Part shown: positions 1-11,265 of the stretch, piece after piece
How the letters are laid out: every line of letters begins with the position of its first letter
Position numbering within the stretch: the first letter of the stretch is position 1
Source of the DNA: Ziziphus jujuba
Lineage: Eukaryota; Streptophyta; Magnoliopsida; Rosales; Rhamnaceae
NCBI RefSeq assembly: GCF_031755915.1
Contig: NC_083390.1
Coordinates: 14,539,001 to 14,603,000 of the forward strand
Length of the DNA stretch: 64,000 nucleotides
Direction of reading: 5' to 3'
Program-made: the position numbers and the translations under genes
Notes under the pieces: generated by a model
Told to the model about the DNA's origin: nothing
What the model saw: the letters and a program-made list of their open reading frames with translations, nothing else
Database searches by the model: none

Positions 1-239
1 CTAAACACTTCTCTTAGTGTTAATAGCTCGAGTTTAATCTTTTTATCTTTAAAACGGAACACAATGGAATTTTCTCTACCATAATACATAGTATTTTTAT
101 CAAATTTTTATAGCCTCCCTAACAAAATATGTCTTGAAAATATAGGTACAACATCACACAAAACCTCATCTACATAATTATCAATTCTAAACTTTACCTT
201 GGCTTGTTTGCGTACCTTCATCTCTCCACTCATATTAAG

Positions 240-428
240 TCATTTAAGTCTATATGGTTGGGTATGTTTAATTGTTGTTAAACCTAATTTTTCCACAACA
301 ACATTGCTAATAACATTGGAACAACTTCCACTATCTATAATCATACTACAAATGTTACCTTGAATATCACATCGAGTATGGAAGATGTTTTCCCTTTGCA
401 CTTGATCTTCTTCTTTATACATGGTCAA
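240..428 (-). pseudogene. Ty3/gypsy aspartic protease fragment
   Basis: A 62-codon open stretch contains the retropepsin-like core: a CSMIIDSGSCSNVIS stretch, with D-S-G as the active-site triad, followed by a 'VEKLGL' segment. This is the standard protease signature between Gag and reverse transcriptase in plant Ty3/gypsy polyproteins, where it cuts the polyprotein. The active-site Asp is retained, but the flanking frame is interrupted and reverse transcriptase is not present before the window edge. It lies directly downstream (minus strand) of the CCHC knuckle, as expected. Confidence 0.75.
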
Positions 429-559
429 ATCATTTCATGCCACTAAGCTTAATTAGGCTCTTGAAGCTTTTTGAGTCATGGATTCCTCTTGTTCTTCATC
501 TTCGGACTCTCCCACATCAAGCTCAATTTTGGCTTTAGCTTAATCACTATCGGATTTCA

Positions 560-688
560 ACTCTCCATTGTCCTTTATTACCATAATTCTTCTATTTGAA
601 CATTGGTTGGCAATGTGTTTTCAGCCCTAACACTTAAAACACACTATATCACAAGTTTTAAATGGTTTAGGATCAGCTTTACCTTTGG

Positions 689-727
<39 letters not shown>

Positions 728-1777
728 GTTTGGTCCTTGTGTCCTTCCTTGGCCGATTGGAGCTCCCTTCTTCCAGCTTCGATTTTGTCCTTGGTTCGAA
801 TGCTGGATTGCTTCTCCAATTTGATTAATTTTTCCTCCAACTATTTGAAACTCCCTCAAGCCGTGCATTTCCACCACCCCCCCCCCCCTTAAATTGGTTC
901 CCAATTTTGATGGCAACATGCAACATCTCTTCCAATTCTACCTATTATTGTAATTCCACTTGGTTGGCAATCTCTTAGTTTAATCCTCCAAAAAACCTAG
1001 CCATTATTGTCTCACAGTCTTCATTCATGCTCAACCTCATCATGAGCATCTCCATCTCCTTATAGTAATCCTCTATTGACGTACTTCATTGTGATAAAGA
1101 TTGTAATCTTTGATGCAACATCCTATGGTAATGGCTTGGTACAAATCTCTTCCTTATGGCTCCTTTCATCTGTGTCCAAGTGGTTATTAATTCATTACCT
1201 ATTCTTCTTCAAGTACTTTGCTCATTATTCCACCATTGTAATGCATAATATCTAAATTCTAAAGCAACCAACTTAACATTTTTAGCTTCCGAATAGTTAT
1301 GACAATCAAAGATCATCTCCATCCGTTCTTCCCATTCCAAGTAAGCCTCTGGATCACTTTTTCCTTAAAATGGTGGTATGTTGACCTTAACACTTCCAAG
1401 ATCATCATCTTCTTCTTTGGTTTGTCTACCATGAGTTTGCCTTCCTTGGAGTGCAAAAATATCTCTATGCTTCTCCTCAAAATTATCTCCAAAGTCACCT
1501 TCTTTAAATTCCTCCCTAAAACATCTACAGCCTCCTCTACTCGACCACGTCCTCTTTGTGGTTCCATCCTTTGGTTTGATCTTCCTTGTGAGTTCTCAAA
1601 CCTGTCCAAATTTTTATTAAATCAAGCATTCATCCTTTGCAATTGCTCCAACACCGCTTGCATGTCCGTAGGTGCCGATATACTTCCCGATGCCCTTGAT
1701 TCTCCTTTGAATCCCATGAAATCCTCTCCCTTCTTTCTTATTGAGTCATCTCCTCTTCTTATTCTTGAATCTATCAT
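560..1777 (-). pseudogene. Ty3/gypsy Gag (capsid and zinc knuckle), broken
   Basis: Gag forms the virus-like particle of the retrotransposon. A start codon at 1777 opens a frame that reaches a stop soon after, then continues in pieces. Around 1390-1200 the translation reads like the capsid core, with a 'dpeaYleWEerme' type stretch and a tryptophan-pair segment typical of plant gypsy Gag. At 646-601 a CCHC knuckle (CxxC...H...C) is still legible but holds two stop codons. A 33-bp (CA)n run (693-725 on +) sits between capsid and knuckle and has probably expanded inside the dead frame. Non-functional. Confidence 0.7.
693..725. repeat. (TG)n microsatellite
   Basis: An uninterrupted run of TG dinucleotides, about 16 units, inside the dead gypsy gag region. 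It creates spurious Cys/Val and Thr/His runs in the six-frame translation. Confidence 0.95.
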
Positions 1778-1844
1778 GTTAATGAAATAATGCAAGAAAA
1801 TCTCACCAAGTTCACTCCCTCATGTGTTTCACTCAAACAAAGTG

Positions 1845-2452
1845 AGCTGCTGAAGAATTTTCCAGTAAATTTGGTTTGGTGTTTCTTTTAGTTTTCAAAT
1901 AGAAAACTAAGGTATTTTTCCAAGAATCAATCTGCATAATTTATTGAAGTGTTAGTACATATATAGCATGCAAAAGTGGTGTGAAAGCACACCATGATCG
2001 GTCCTATGCACAAATTTTGTTCAAGTTCTTCATGGTGAAGTAAGCACATGTGTAAAGATAACTTCATGGCATGCTTCGTAAGGTGACAAGTGTTGTTGCT
2101 TTATTGAGTACTTTATGTTGAAGTAGTCCTCATGCATGATGCTACATGTCTTCACATGTATTGGAGGAGAAGGAGGCCGAATGGTTAAGCTCCATGTCAT
2201 CAAGCAGCTATCCATGTCATCATCCTTGTCACCAAGGTGCTTCCATGTCATCAAGGTGCTTAGGTTTCTTTAAACCCTAATTTGGCTAATACACATTAAT
2301 TAACACATTTTGGTATCTTTGTACACCAACTTAACTAGCCTAGATTACACAAAAATTTGGCTTAAACGAAATACAAAAACAAGCTTAGAAAGCAATCTTT
2401 CGACCAAAACACCTTACTCTCGGGTTTGCTTATGTGTCATGATTATCTAACA
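1845..2452 (-). repeat. copia 3' LTR (outer end truncated)
   Basis: Direct repeat of 6384-7007. On the minus strand it starts TGTTAGATAATCATG straight after the RNase H stop codon. Similarity to the other LTR stops at 'agctgctgaa' (1845), about 78 bp short of the terminus defined by the primer-binding site next to the right LTR. The outer end therefore seems lost or replaced. Confidence 0.85.
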
Positions 2453-3950
2453 TTCCTTCTTGGTAATGTTAGGCATGATATGTAGAAGACTCCTAAGCTT
2501 TTGGAGTCTTTCTTTTGGCAATGGTTTTGTGAGAATGTTAGCCAATTGATCTTGAGTTAAGCAATGCACCAAGGTTGTTTGCTTGTTTCTTTCAGCCTCT
2601 TGGATGCTATGGTACTTCATAGGAATGTGCTTTATTCTTCTATGTTGTACTGGATTTTTGGTAATGGAAATGGCTGAAGTGTTGTCACAATAAATGGTGG
2701 TTGCATTTATTTGATTGCAACCTAAGTTAATGCTGTTGCCGCTGAAATGTATTCGGCTTCTACTATTGATTATGCCATGGTTCCTTGTTTGTGTGAACTC
2801 CATGAAAATGGACCTGAATCAAACATGAGCAAGTAGCCAAAGGTACTCTTCATGTCTTCCAGGCTACCTGCCAAATCACTATCATAATAGCCAACTAGCT
2901 CATAAATGTTTCCATTCTTGTATAGAATTCCATAATTGGACATGCCTTTCACATATCTTAGGACTCTCTTTATAGCTTGGTAATGGTTCTGAGATGGAGC
3001 ACCCGTGAACCTTGATAACACACTTACAACATACATAATATCAGGTCTTTCAGCACACAAATAAAGCAAGCTTTCTATCAAACTTCTATAAACCGAACGA
3101 TTCACTTTTTCACTTCCACCATTTAGTTCGAACTTGGCATTTTGAATCATTGGTGTTTCAACAAACTTGGCATTTTCTACTTGAAACTTATCAAGCAAGT
3201 TTAATCATATCTTTCTTGAAATAGAAATATAATTTTATTTGTTTGCTTGATCTTCAAACCAATGACATAATTCACTAAGCCAAAATTGGATATCTCAAAG
3301 GTTTGCTTCACTTTGTCTTTGAACTTTTGGATGGCTTCGGTATTGCAACCTGTTAAGAGCAAATCATCAACATAAAGAGAGATTACAATTTTATCTTCAT
3401 GTATGTTGGCTTTCATGTAGAGGGTAGGCTCATTTTCACTTCTTGAAAAACCTTCATGAGTTAGAAAATCATCAATTCTTGCATACCAAGTTCATGGAGC
3501 TTGTTTAAGCCCGTACACAACTTTATGAAGCTTGTACACTTTCTCCTCCTTTCCCTCTTTAACAAAGCCTTTAGTTTGCTCAACATAGATTTCTTCTTCC
3601 AATATACCATTTTGAAATGTTGATTCCACATCCAAATGGTATATTATCTAGAAGTAGCCAAACAGTTTCATGTCTTGCTACCTTGCAAAAGTCTCCACGT
3701 AGTCTACTCCATATTGTTAAAAATATCCTTTCATAAACCATCTTGCTTTATGCTTTTTTAAGGCTCTATTGGGGTTTAGCTTGGTTCTAAAAACCCATTA
3801 AGCACCTATAACATGCCCATCACTAGGTTTCGGCACTAAATTCCATGTTTTGTTCTTTTCTATTATGTAAAGCTTTCCCTTCATGGTAGCTTGCCATTCT
3901 TTCTGTTGTACAGCCTCACTGTATGTTGCTAGATCAGATGTTGCCATCCT
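2447..3950 (-). pseudogene. copia reverse transcriptase and RNase H, broken
   Basis: The polymerase copies element RNA into DNA, and RNase H degrades the RNA strand. From about 3950 downward the translation shows the copia RT start (a 'WQATMKGKLYIIEKNKTW' stretch), then 'YVEQTKGFV', 'VYGLKQAP', and the catalytic YVDD intact at 3374-3363 ('VISLYVDDLLLTGCN'). The segment 3198-2770 carries the connection region ('RPDIMYVVSVLSRF', 'VLRYVKG'). The last 118 codons (2803-2447) give RNase H with 'IYCDNTSAISITKNPVQH' and 'DQLANILTKPLP', ending in a natural stop. At least two stops and a frame change at about 3200 separate the pieces. Confidence 0.85.
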
Positions 3951-4049
3951 TGCTCTTTCATAAAGTTCAGTAATTGATTTTGTGCCTCTCTTCCCAACAT
4001 AGTCTTCATTGGCTAGATCATCATCTTCATCATCCTTGACAATATCAAG

Positions 4050-5290
4050 GTCACTTTAATCCATGGAAGGAGTTCTTGATTGAATATAGGTGTTTATTTC
4101 CACTTTATACTCTTTCCAACTCCAATATAAGTTCTCATCTATGACAACATCTCTAGAGACAACAACTTGCATCTTTGACACATCATATATCCTATAGCCC
4201 TTTGAAACCAAGTTGTAGCCAACAATAATATCAATATTTGCCTTCTTGTTAGCTTGGACCTCTTGGTGTCCTGTACATGCATATAACAAATACTTCCAAA
4301 GACTTTTAAATGAGCAATTAAGGGTTTAAAGTCATACCACAATTCATTTGGAGTTTTGGAATTAATTGCCTTACATGGAAGTCAATTTAGAAGGTATACA
4401 CCTTTGTTGGCAGGTTTGGTCCAAAATTTCTTTGGTAAACTCTTTCGAACAGCAACCATCTTGACATTTCTATAATGGTTCTATTCTTTCTTTCACTAAC
4501 TCCATTTATGGAGTAAATGGAGTTGTAAGTTGATGTATGATGCCACTTTGCTTGCAAATATATTTGAAAGTCTTTGAAATGTACTCACCTCCATTATAGC
4601 TTTGGATTACTTTAATAGTTGTTTGAGCTTGGTTCTCCACAAGTGTTTTGAATTCTTCAAAGTGGCTACTACCTCTAATTTTTTTTATTTTTTAAGGAAG
4701 TAAATCCAAAATTTTCTTGAATAAACATCAATAAAGATGACAAAATACCTCCTCCCGGTATGAGTTATTTCATTCATCGGTCCACACAAATCCGAATGCA
4801 CTAATTGTAGCTTTTCTTTTGCCTTATCGAGAGTTGTCAAAGGAAAGGGTTATCTTTTAAGCTTGGCAAGTTGACAAGTTTGCCATACAGCTTAAACTTC
4901 TTGGATTTGGTACTCATGGCCAATTGATTTTGTTAATTAAAATCAATCACAATGCTATTATCCTTCATATGGACAAGTAATACAACTTTTCCATCCTTAG
5001 ATATTTCACAACATGTATCTAAGAATTTCAAAGTGTATCCTTACTTCATAAGTTATGGCACACTTAAAAAAAATTCTCAGATCAATTTAGTACATACAAA
5101 ATGTTTGTGATTAGTATTGTAACTTTTGGTGTTGTAATCACCAAATCTTATTTTCCTTGTGCCTCCATCATTTGTCCATTTGCTGCCTTGATTTTTGTTG
5201 CAATTCTTGTATTGAACCTCACAAATAGGTCACAGTTGTTGCACATGTGATTAGTACAACCGCTGTCCAAAATCGAAGAATCTTTGGTTG
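4050..5290 (-). pseudogene. copia protease and integrase, broken
   Basis: At about 5280-5215 the frame reads SSILDSGCTNHMC, the copia protease active site (D-S-G). At 4910-4690 the integrase entry region reads 'LVHSDLCGPMNEITHTG', then a 'YFVIFIDVYSRKFW' stretch with catalytic-core character. The integrase tail near 4290-4140 keeps 'LLYACTGHQEVQANKKANIDIIVGYN'-like sequence (split here by frame changes), followed by 'GYRIYDVSKMQVVVSRDVV', typical of the copia integrase C-terminus. Multiple stops lie between these pieces. Confidence 0.8.
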
Positions 5291-5399
5291 TGCTTGCTAA
5301 GTTGCAGGTGCTGTGAAGGTATGTTCATGCTCTTCTCTTGATTCTTTGGGTTCTTGAGCTTTTCTTGCCTCTTTCCTCTAGTTCCTTTGCTTGCAAACT

Positions 5400-6230
5400 T
5401 TCTCCATGTGACAAATTGTTTGCAAATTTTGCACTGAGCATTCTGTCTCCACTAGCACAGCTTGGCCGTGTGTCCTTGCTTCTTGCATATTGTGAAACGA
5501 CCATAGGTCATCTTGTTACCTCTTTGGTTGGTGGTCTCCTTGCCTCTATTTTTCTTTTGAACAGGCTTTGGTTTCTAGATTGATTTTCCTTCATTATTTT
5601 CTGCAAGGGTTGCTTCACTAGAGCTAGATTCCCCTTGAAGTCAAAGACTCTTTCTTTGTTCCGTGGCTTGCAAAGCATTGATCAATTCAGCAATTGTAAT
5701 CTGTGAAAGATCTTTTATTTCTTCCAAAGTTGAAATCTTTGCTTCATACTTCTCTAGAAGACGTATGAGGATCTTTTCAATAATCCTTTGATACGGAGAA
5801 TTTGGTTCACAATCTTCATGACTTTGTTGGTGAACTCCGTTTCATGTTCCAGAATCTTCAAATTTTTAAAATCTCTTCTAAAATTTAGCAGCTGCATTTG
5901 TTTTTCCTTGTGCTTCCTTGAAACTCTTCTTGAAGCCTTTCCCAAGCTTCTCTAGGGGTTTTACAAAGTCATAATCCTTGTAAAAATTTCATCGGTTACA
6001 GCAGCTTGTATTGCTACGAGAGTCTTGTAAGGTCTTCCATTTTCTTCACGATGAAGATTAATTTAGTTTGCTGAAGCTCCTGCCTTTAATGGTTCTACTT
6101 CATAATCAACTTCAACCAACTCCCAAAGATCATAGGCTTGAAGATAGGCTTTCATTTTGATTGCCCAAACCGCATAGTTTTGGCCATCAAACATAGGAGG
6201 TGAAGGTGCTGAAAAATGTGTATAGGCCAT
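5400..6230 (-). pseudogene. copia Gag, broken
   Basis: A start codon at 6230 opens 'MAYTHFSAPSPPMFDGQNY', followed by 'AVWAIKMKAYLQAYDLWELV', the hallmark N-terminus of plant copia Gag. Stops occur at several points. At about 5500-5450 the zinc knuckle is recognisable (ICKKQGHTAKLC), but the first cysteine is replaced by phenylalanine, which should weaken RNA binding. Gag sits directly after the primer-binding site and before protease, as in intact elements. Confidence 0.8.
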
Positions 6231-6290
6231 TGAAACAGGTTGGTGTTCTCTGAATTCTCACTTGTTCTTAGCAAAGATTGAAGAAATGAG

Positions 6291-6302
6291 GCTCTGATAC
6301 CA
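6291..6302 (-). other. primer-binding site (initiator tRNA-Met)
   Basis: TGGTATCAGAGC on the minus strand, the standard plant retroelement primer site complementary to the 3' end of initiator tRNA-Met. It fixes the inner end of the right LTR at 6306. Confidence 0.9.
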
Positions 6303-6305
6303 ATT

Positions 6306-7007
6306 TGAAAGATTAGGGCAAGGTATATGTTTGTTTGAAATTGATTTAGGAATTGATATACTAGGCTTAGCGTTTGAAATAGCTGCTGAAAACTTTTCCA
6401 GCAAAGCCGGTTTGGTGTTTCTTTTTGTTTTCAAATAGAAAACTAAGGTATTTTTCCAAGAATCAATCTGCATAATACAATGAAGTGTTATTATATATAT
6501 AGCATACAAAATTGGTGTGAAAGCATACCATGGCCGGTCCTATGCACCAATGTTTTTTCAAGTTCTTCATGATGAAGTAAGCATATGTATAAAGGTAACT
6601 TCATGACATGCTTCATAAGGTGTTGACATATGTTGCTACTTTATTAAGTACTTCATGGTGAAGCAGTTCTCATGCATGATATCACATGTCTTCACATGTA
6701 TTGAAGGAGAGGGAGATCGAATGGTTAAGCACCATGTCATCAAGCAGCTATCCATGTCATCATCCTCGTCACCAAGGTGCTTCCATGTCATCAAGGTGCT
6801 TAGGTTTCTTTAAACCTTAATTTGGCTAATACAGATTAATTAACACATTTTGGTGTCTTTGTACACCAACTTAACTAGCCTAGATTACACAAAAATTTGG
6901 CTTAAACAAAATACAAAAACAAGCTTAGAAAGCAATCCTTCGGCTAAAACACCTTACTCTTAGGTTTGCTTATGTTTTATGGCTAACAATGCCATGATTT
7001 TCTAATA
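6306..7007 (-). repeat. copia 5' LTR
   Basis: The 702-bp LTR at the transcriptional start side. On the minus strand it begins TATTAGAAAATCATGG (TG mutated to TA) and ends in CA just before the primer site. It carries short internal repeats of 'ccatgtcatcaagc..' (about 6731-6800), shared with the other LTR. Relative to the left LTR it has a 16-bp insertion or duplication near its outer end (about 6975-6992). Confidence 0.87.
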
Positions 7008-8007
7008 GTTTTGGCTTTTCAACCCTATTATAAGCTCACACTTTCTTGCTTTTTTCTACTCAAAGATTATCTCAAATTTTTAATAAACACACTTAAAACC
7101 AGCAATTACATCACAGGTATATCCTAATTAAACGTATCAATAAAACAAAAACAAGTAGCAAGCAAATTCTGAGTGAATGATAAATCCTAGTCTCAACTTT
7201 ACTAACTAAGAAAAAGAGAAAAAATAACAAAGCAATTTTTGGATTCAATAAAGGAATATACAGAATATTAAGAGACCAAAAATTCAAGGCTAAATTTAGA
7301 GAAGGATTCAACAATTAACAAGAACTCAATTCGAACAAAATTTCTCATAATTTAAGTCTATGTCACAAATCCTTAAACCAATTTTAATCCAATCAATTAA
7401 CACCAATATTCAAATATCCAGCAACCAAATTTGAATGAGCAAACAACAACTTCAGCAAACATAATTGAATTTCCACACCAAACAAACTCAATTTTTCAAC
7501 TCTCTCAACCCCGGCTTTAGCGTAATATTTTTTTTTTTTAATTCAGCCTTTTTTATTTTTTTTTTTTATCAAAAATTACAATAATATCAATACAAATTCC
7601 AGCAGCACAATTACCACTAAAAATCACAATTCCAATGCCAAACAACTTATCAAACCCGATTCTAATTTCAAGCAAAAAAAAATTGCACAAATTTAGGATT
7701 TGCAATATGTTTTCTTAAATTCCTTTCTTTTTTTTCTTTTCTTTTTTGAAAATATGAGTGCAACTAATTAATATTAAAACAAAAATAAAAATCAACAATA
7801 AACCACATTACTAAGAACTAATATGCAAACCAACTAACAACCTAGAAAGCAAAATTTTGACTAACAAAAAGGAAACATAATTTGGCTATGAAATTTTTTA
7901 TGCAGAACATGTATGAGTAGAGAACAATGTTAACCTAATGTTAAAATTTTAGAATAACACAAAAATAAAGTAAATCAAATAAGATAGATCAAACCTGAAC
8001 AGAATTC
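7008..8007 (-). other. probable gypsy 5' leader, non-coding
   Basis: AT-rich sequence with T runs (7529-7568, 7727-7747) and no coding potential. It lies between the copia LTR and a second tRNA-Met primer site, so it is best read as the untranslated leader of the gypsy element whose Gag starts at 1777 on the other side of the copia. A leader of about 1 kb is common in plant gypsy elements. This is inference from order and strand. Confidence 0.45.
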
Positions 8008-8020
8008 GGCTCTGATACCA
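8008..8020 (-). other. second primer-binding site (initiator tRNA-Met)
   Basis: TGGTATCAGAGCC on the minus strand at 8020-8008, followed (on +) three bases later by TGCTACTAAC, a plausible LTR terminus. It matches the initiator tRNA-Met primer site independently of the copia site 1.7 kb away. Confidence 0.8.
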
Positions 8021-8023
8021 AAT

Positions 8024-9148
8024 GCTACTAACCTAGGTCGACTTGCTCCTAAACCCATATTAAATTAGCCCAGATCAAAATTAAGTTCAGATTCTAATGG
8101 CCACCTTGACCCCTAATCGACTTTTGATTAGAAACCTTGGTATATGATGAAGATGCCACAATAGGTTATGGAATATCCTATTGATAAGTCAAGCTAGAAC
8201 ACTAGTTCACTAATTGAAGTTCTACGTGTTCTAGGAAAACAAAGAAAAATTTTTCTCACAAGTAATTTTCTATTTCAATAATGATCCAAATATTATTGAG
8301 AAAATAAACCTTTAAATATGTTTGAGTGACAAAAATAAAATCCTAAAGTAACTAGGTCAAATTCGGCCAACTTAGCAAAATAATAGGTAATTGCCGAATT
8401 TCCAAGTCTTTCCTAAGCTAATTTGGATTAATTAATTCCTTAATTTTAAAATAGGAATTACTTAATTTTCAATCAAAATATTAAAATATCAACCTTCCTA
8501 AAGAAATTTGTCCAACAAATAATTAAATAAAAGCTAAAAATAAAAGATTATTTCCTAAAACAAAAGTCAAATTTTAGATTTGAAAAGTAGTTAACTGAAT
8601 TTCTAAATAAGCTGTCTTGTCCAATCACCAGCTAGTTTAAGCTCCAAATCAGATTCAATATTCCATATAGGATTAGAACTAGTCCATACACGTTGCCATT
8701 GATTAGAATGATCAAAGCTTTCTTGGATTACAAGATAACTCCTTCCCAGCGCCAAACATGTTTAATTCGGCCAATGTGGAAGCTTGGATGCAAACGATGA
8801 ACTTGGAAATACTTGCTTCTATCTTGGCTTGATTCCATTGTCCCTTGTTAAGCTCAATCACCTTCATGAGCTAACAAACCCATCCCTTACTGTATGGAGT
8901 CCTCAAATGCACCAAAACAGCTTCCCAGGTCCATTTATGCCTTTACAACTTGGATGCTCAACATGGGCTTAGGATCTTCTATCACCATTATGCCTTCTTG
9001 AGATTTAATAACTACTTATATGAAGCTAACAAGATTGTCCTTAAATATCTTAACTTGAGCTCTAGTAATTGGTCTGGTCTTCAATTGCACAGGATCAGCA
9101 CTCCAACGTGTTGTTGATACGGATACGGGCAGGTTCTTATCAGTATCA
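8024..9148 (-). repeat. probable gypsy 5' LTR
   Basis: The segment next to the second primer site, outward from TG at 8024. No second copy is inside the window, so the outer limit is uncertain. A CA at 9147-9148 is one candidate end. Near the outer end (about 9105-9030, minus strand) a short readable peptide RPITRAQVKIFKDNL resembles the 'PITRARAK' tail seen in some plant gypsy polyproteins. The rest has no gene; an apparent 62-codon ORF on + (8784-8972) has no recognisable motif. Confidence 0.45.
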
Positions 9149-9175
9149 GCCTACTAGCAGGTGATTCAGAACTTT

Positions 9176-10130
9176 TGAGGGACTATATATAACCATATTT
9201 ATGTGTATATATAAATATATATATATATATATGTATGTACAAGGGTTTTGAATAATAAAGATGTTATTGGAATTATTGTTATTATTATTATTATCATTAT
9301 TATGATTGTATCATTATCACTAATAGTATTATGGGTCCAGGATGATGCACATTATTTTTATATTTATATTTAGGTGTGTGAGCTGTAGTGGTATTTAATC
9401 CTATAATAGATGTGTAAGCATTATAGCCATGTCTAGTTGCACATGAAAATATATTGTAGCATGTGAGTGTTAAGATAATTGCAATCACTCTATGTAGGAA
9501 CACACTTTTCGAGAGACAGTACTCTGGTTAGAGAGAGAGAGTGAGTTGTTCTTCAATAAAAGTGCATGTGGCTCTCTAATTAAAAGCAGAAGTTTGTTCT
9601 TAAGAAATCAAACGACTAGTTGTGTAAACAGAGATATGTTCTTTAGAAACTAGATGACTGGTTATGAGCTTTAACCTTCTTTCCTTTAATAAATCTATTT
9701 TTTTCTTTCGCTGGCCTGTGGATATGGGTTGTCTCTTTAATGACTGAACCACGTTATATCTAGTGTTCTTTGTATATCTTTCTCACCTATTTTTCTCATT
9801 TGTTCTAGTATGCTTGCATCGATTTTCTAGCTCATATCTAATGGTACTTACTGCTAATTATTTGATGTGTTCCTAGTTGGTTATTTAAGCAACCAAAAGT
9901 TAAACTTCTATAAGTATTAGATAGTTTGGAAATCCTCTTCAATGTAGAAAGTGGAAGGTGTAGGCAACTACAAATATGTAGAAGTGTGTTTTCTGTGTAG
10001 GATTGAATTTGGGGAAATTCACCTTACACGAGAGATATTGTCGGATTTTCTGTAGAATTTTCGATGAGGTTTCCCCTAAACAGGATCTTCCTAGAGTTCG
10101 GGGTAAGGACCATTAGAAGAGGTCTTGACA
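9176..10130 (+). repeat. LTR-like fragment (copia type), limits uncertain
   Basis: Around 9682-9770 the sequence has an AATAAA-like signal, then 'GCCTGTGGATATGGGTTG' and 'TGAACCACGTTATATCT', which resembles the R/U5 part of many plant copia LTRs. No adjacent coding region or primer site was found, so it may be a solo LTR or fragment. It also holds (TA)n at about 9206-9233, an ATT run near 9280-9300 and a short GA run near 9530. Recognition is from memory of LTR motifs and is moderate at best. Confidence 0.4.
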
Positions 10131-11265
10131 ATTCAAATTATATAATCCATTTGTCTTTTAAAAATGATTGTCTATTCATCCCCACCATTTTGTATTTAAG
10201 TCCCATTTGAAAAGTGTCATTCTTTGTGTGAAATTAAGATTCCTTGCAAAAATTATTTTTTCCTACGCTTGAGTAATTTTCAAATGGTGGAAAATATGAG
10301 CTTCTGAAAATCTAATTCTTAGGATTTAAGAAAAAAAGGTGGAAATTAATTCCCAGCAAAAAGTTATAATTCTCAAATTCTCTAGAAAACATACTTTATA
10401 TAGTTTATTAAAAATAAATTTATCCTTAATTTTAAAACAAAAATGAATTTAATTATTTACATGTCCTAAATTTTCTCTTACTAACTAACAAGAACATTTT
10501 TAGTATACAAAATAATTATTCCTTAAAAAATAAGAATAATTATTTATGCAAATAAAAAAGAAAAAAGGAATAATTATTCTTGCTTATATATTTGGTAAAA
10601 ATATTTAATTAGAATCAAGGTTAATTAGTCTATATAAATAGCATTTTTACCAAATAATTCAAATTTTGTATACAAATTTTGGGTATATGATCTAGAAATG
10701 TTTTGGCTACATATACTTTTCATCAAGATCTCTGCTCTACACAATCTAAAAACTATTCACAAATTGATTAATGAGTTTTTGTAGACATACAATTTTTTTC
10801 CTTCCCCTGTTTTTAATATATTTTCTTAATTACCAATATAATCTCTTAATCTGATTTTCTAACCTTACTATGAAAAAAATTATTAGAAATTCAAGTTAAG
10901 CATTTTTCAATTTAAAAATTATAAATTATAAAAAACAAGATTAAACATGTTAAAATTTACATATTGGATAAATGAGAAAATTTTCATTTTTCATATTTGA
11001 TTCTATATATTATCAAAATTATACATTATTTTATCAAAATCCAAATAAACGAGTGAAATTTAAAAAATTAGTAAAAAGATAGCTATGTGGTAGGATGTAA
11101 ATGAATTATTTTCTTTTCAATTCATTCCACTTTATATACAAAATAATAATTGAATATTTTTTTTTTAATTATTAATATTACATAGAAGAAGGCAATGACC
11201 ACTAGATAATCTTGGAGTACTAAAGTTTTTCTCCAGTTAGGAGAACGAGGCGCTACAAAAATGGC
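10131..11265. other. AT-rich intergenic stretch, no gene seen
   Basis: Long A/T-rich sequence without an ORF of note or a recognisable element. A few weak inverted A/T repeats (for example 10540-10580) can be seen but are not specific. Confidence 0.6.

Larger units (their letters stand above)
1..1844 (-). mobile_element. Ty3/gypsy retrotransposon remnant (gag-protease half)
   Basis: Minus-strand remains of a Ty3/gypsy element running off the left edge of the window. Reading from about 1777 downward, the six-frame sequence gives a capsid-type Gag, a CCHC knuckle and an aspartic protease, the usual gag-pol order. The frame is broken by stops and shifts, so it is not functional. A copia LTR abuts its 5' side at 1845. 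The matching leader, primer site and LTR probably lie beyond the copia at 7008-9148, so both parts are likely one interrupted element. The family call rests on the protein motifs; the joining of the two halves is inference. Confidence 0.75.
1845..7007 (-). mobile_element. Ty1/copia LTR retrotransposon, near full-length, inactive
   Basis: Two similar direct repeats (1845-2452 and 6306-7007) enclose a 3.85-kb interior on the minus strand. The interior reads Gag, protease, integrase, reverse transcriptase, RNase H, the order that defines Ty1/copia. A primer-binding site TGGTATCAGAGC (6291-6302), complementary to initiator tRNA-Met, lies 3 bases inside the right LTR. The RNase H frame ends at 2447, just before the left LTR. 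Several in-frame stops and a damaged zinc knuckle make it non-autonomous. The LTRs are much more alike than those of the other elements here, so it is the youngest large insertion. It splits the gypsy remnant. Confidence 0.88.

Noticed and set aside
603..919. ORFs over the TG repeat with Cys-Val or Thr-His runs
   Set aside because: The runs come from the microsatellite. The real content is minus-strand gypsy gag in another frame.
1299..1790. 163-codon plus-strand ORF
   Set aside because: It is antisense to the gypsy gag, whose minus-strand translation has clear Gag features.
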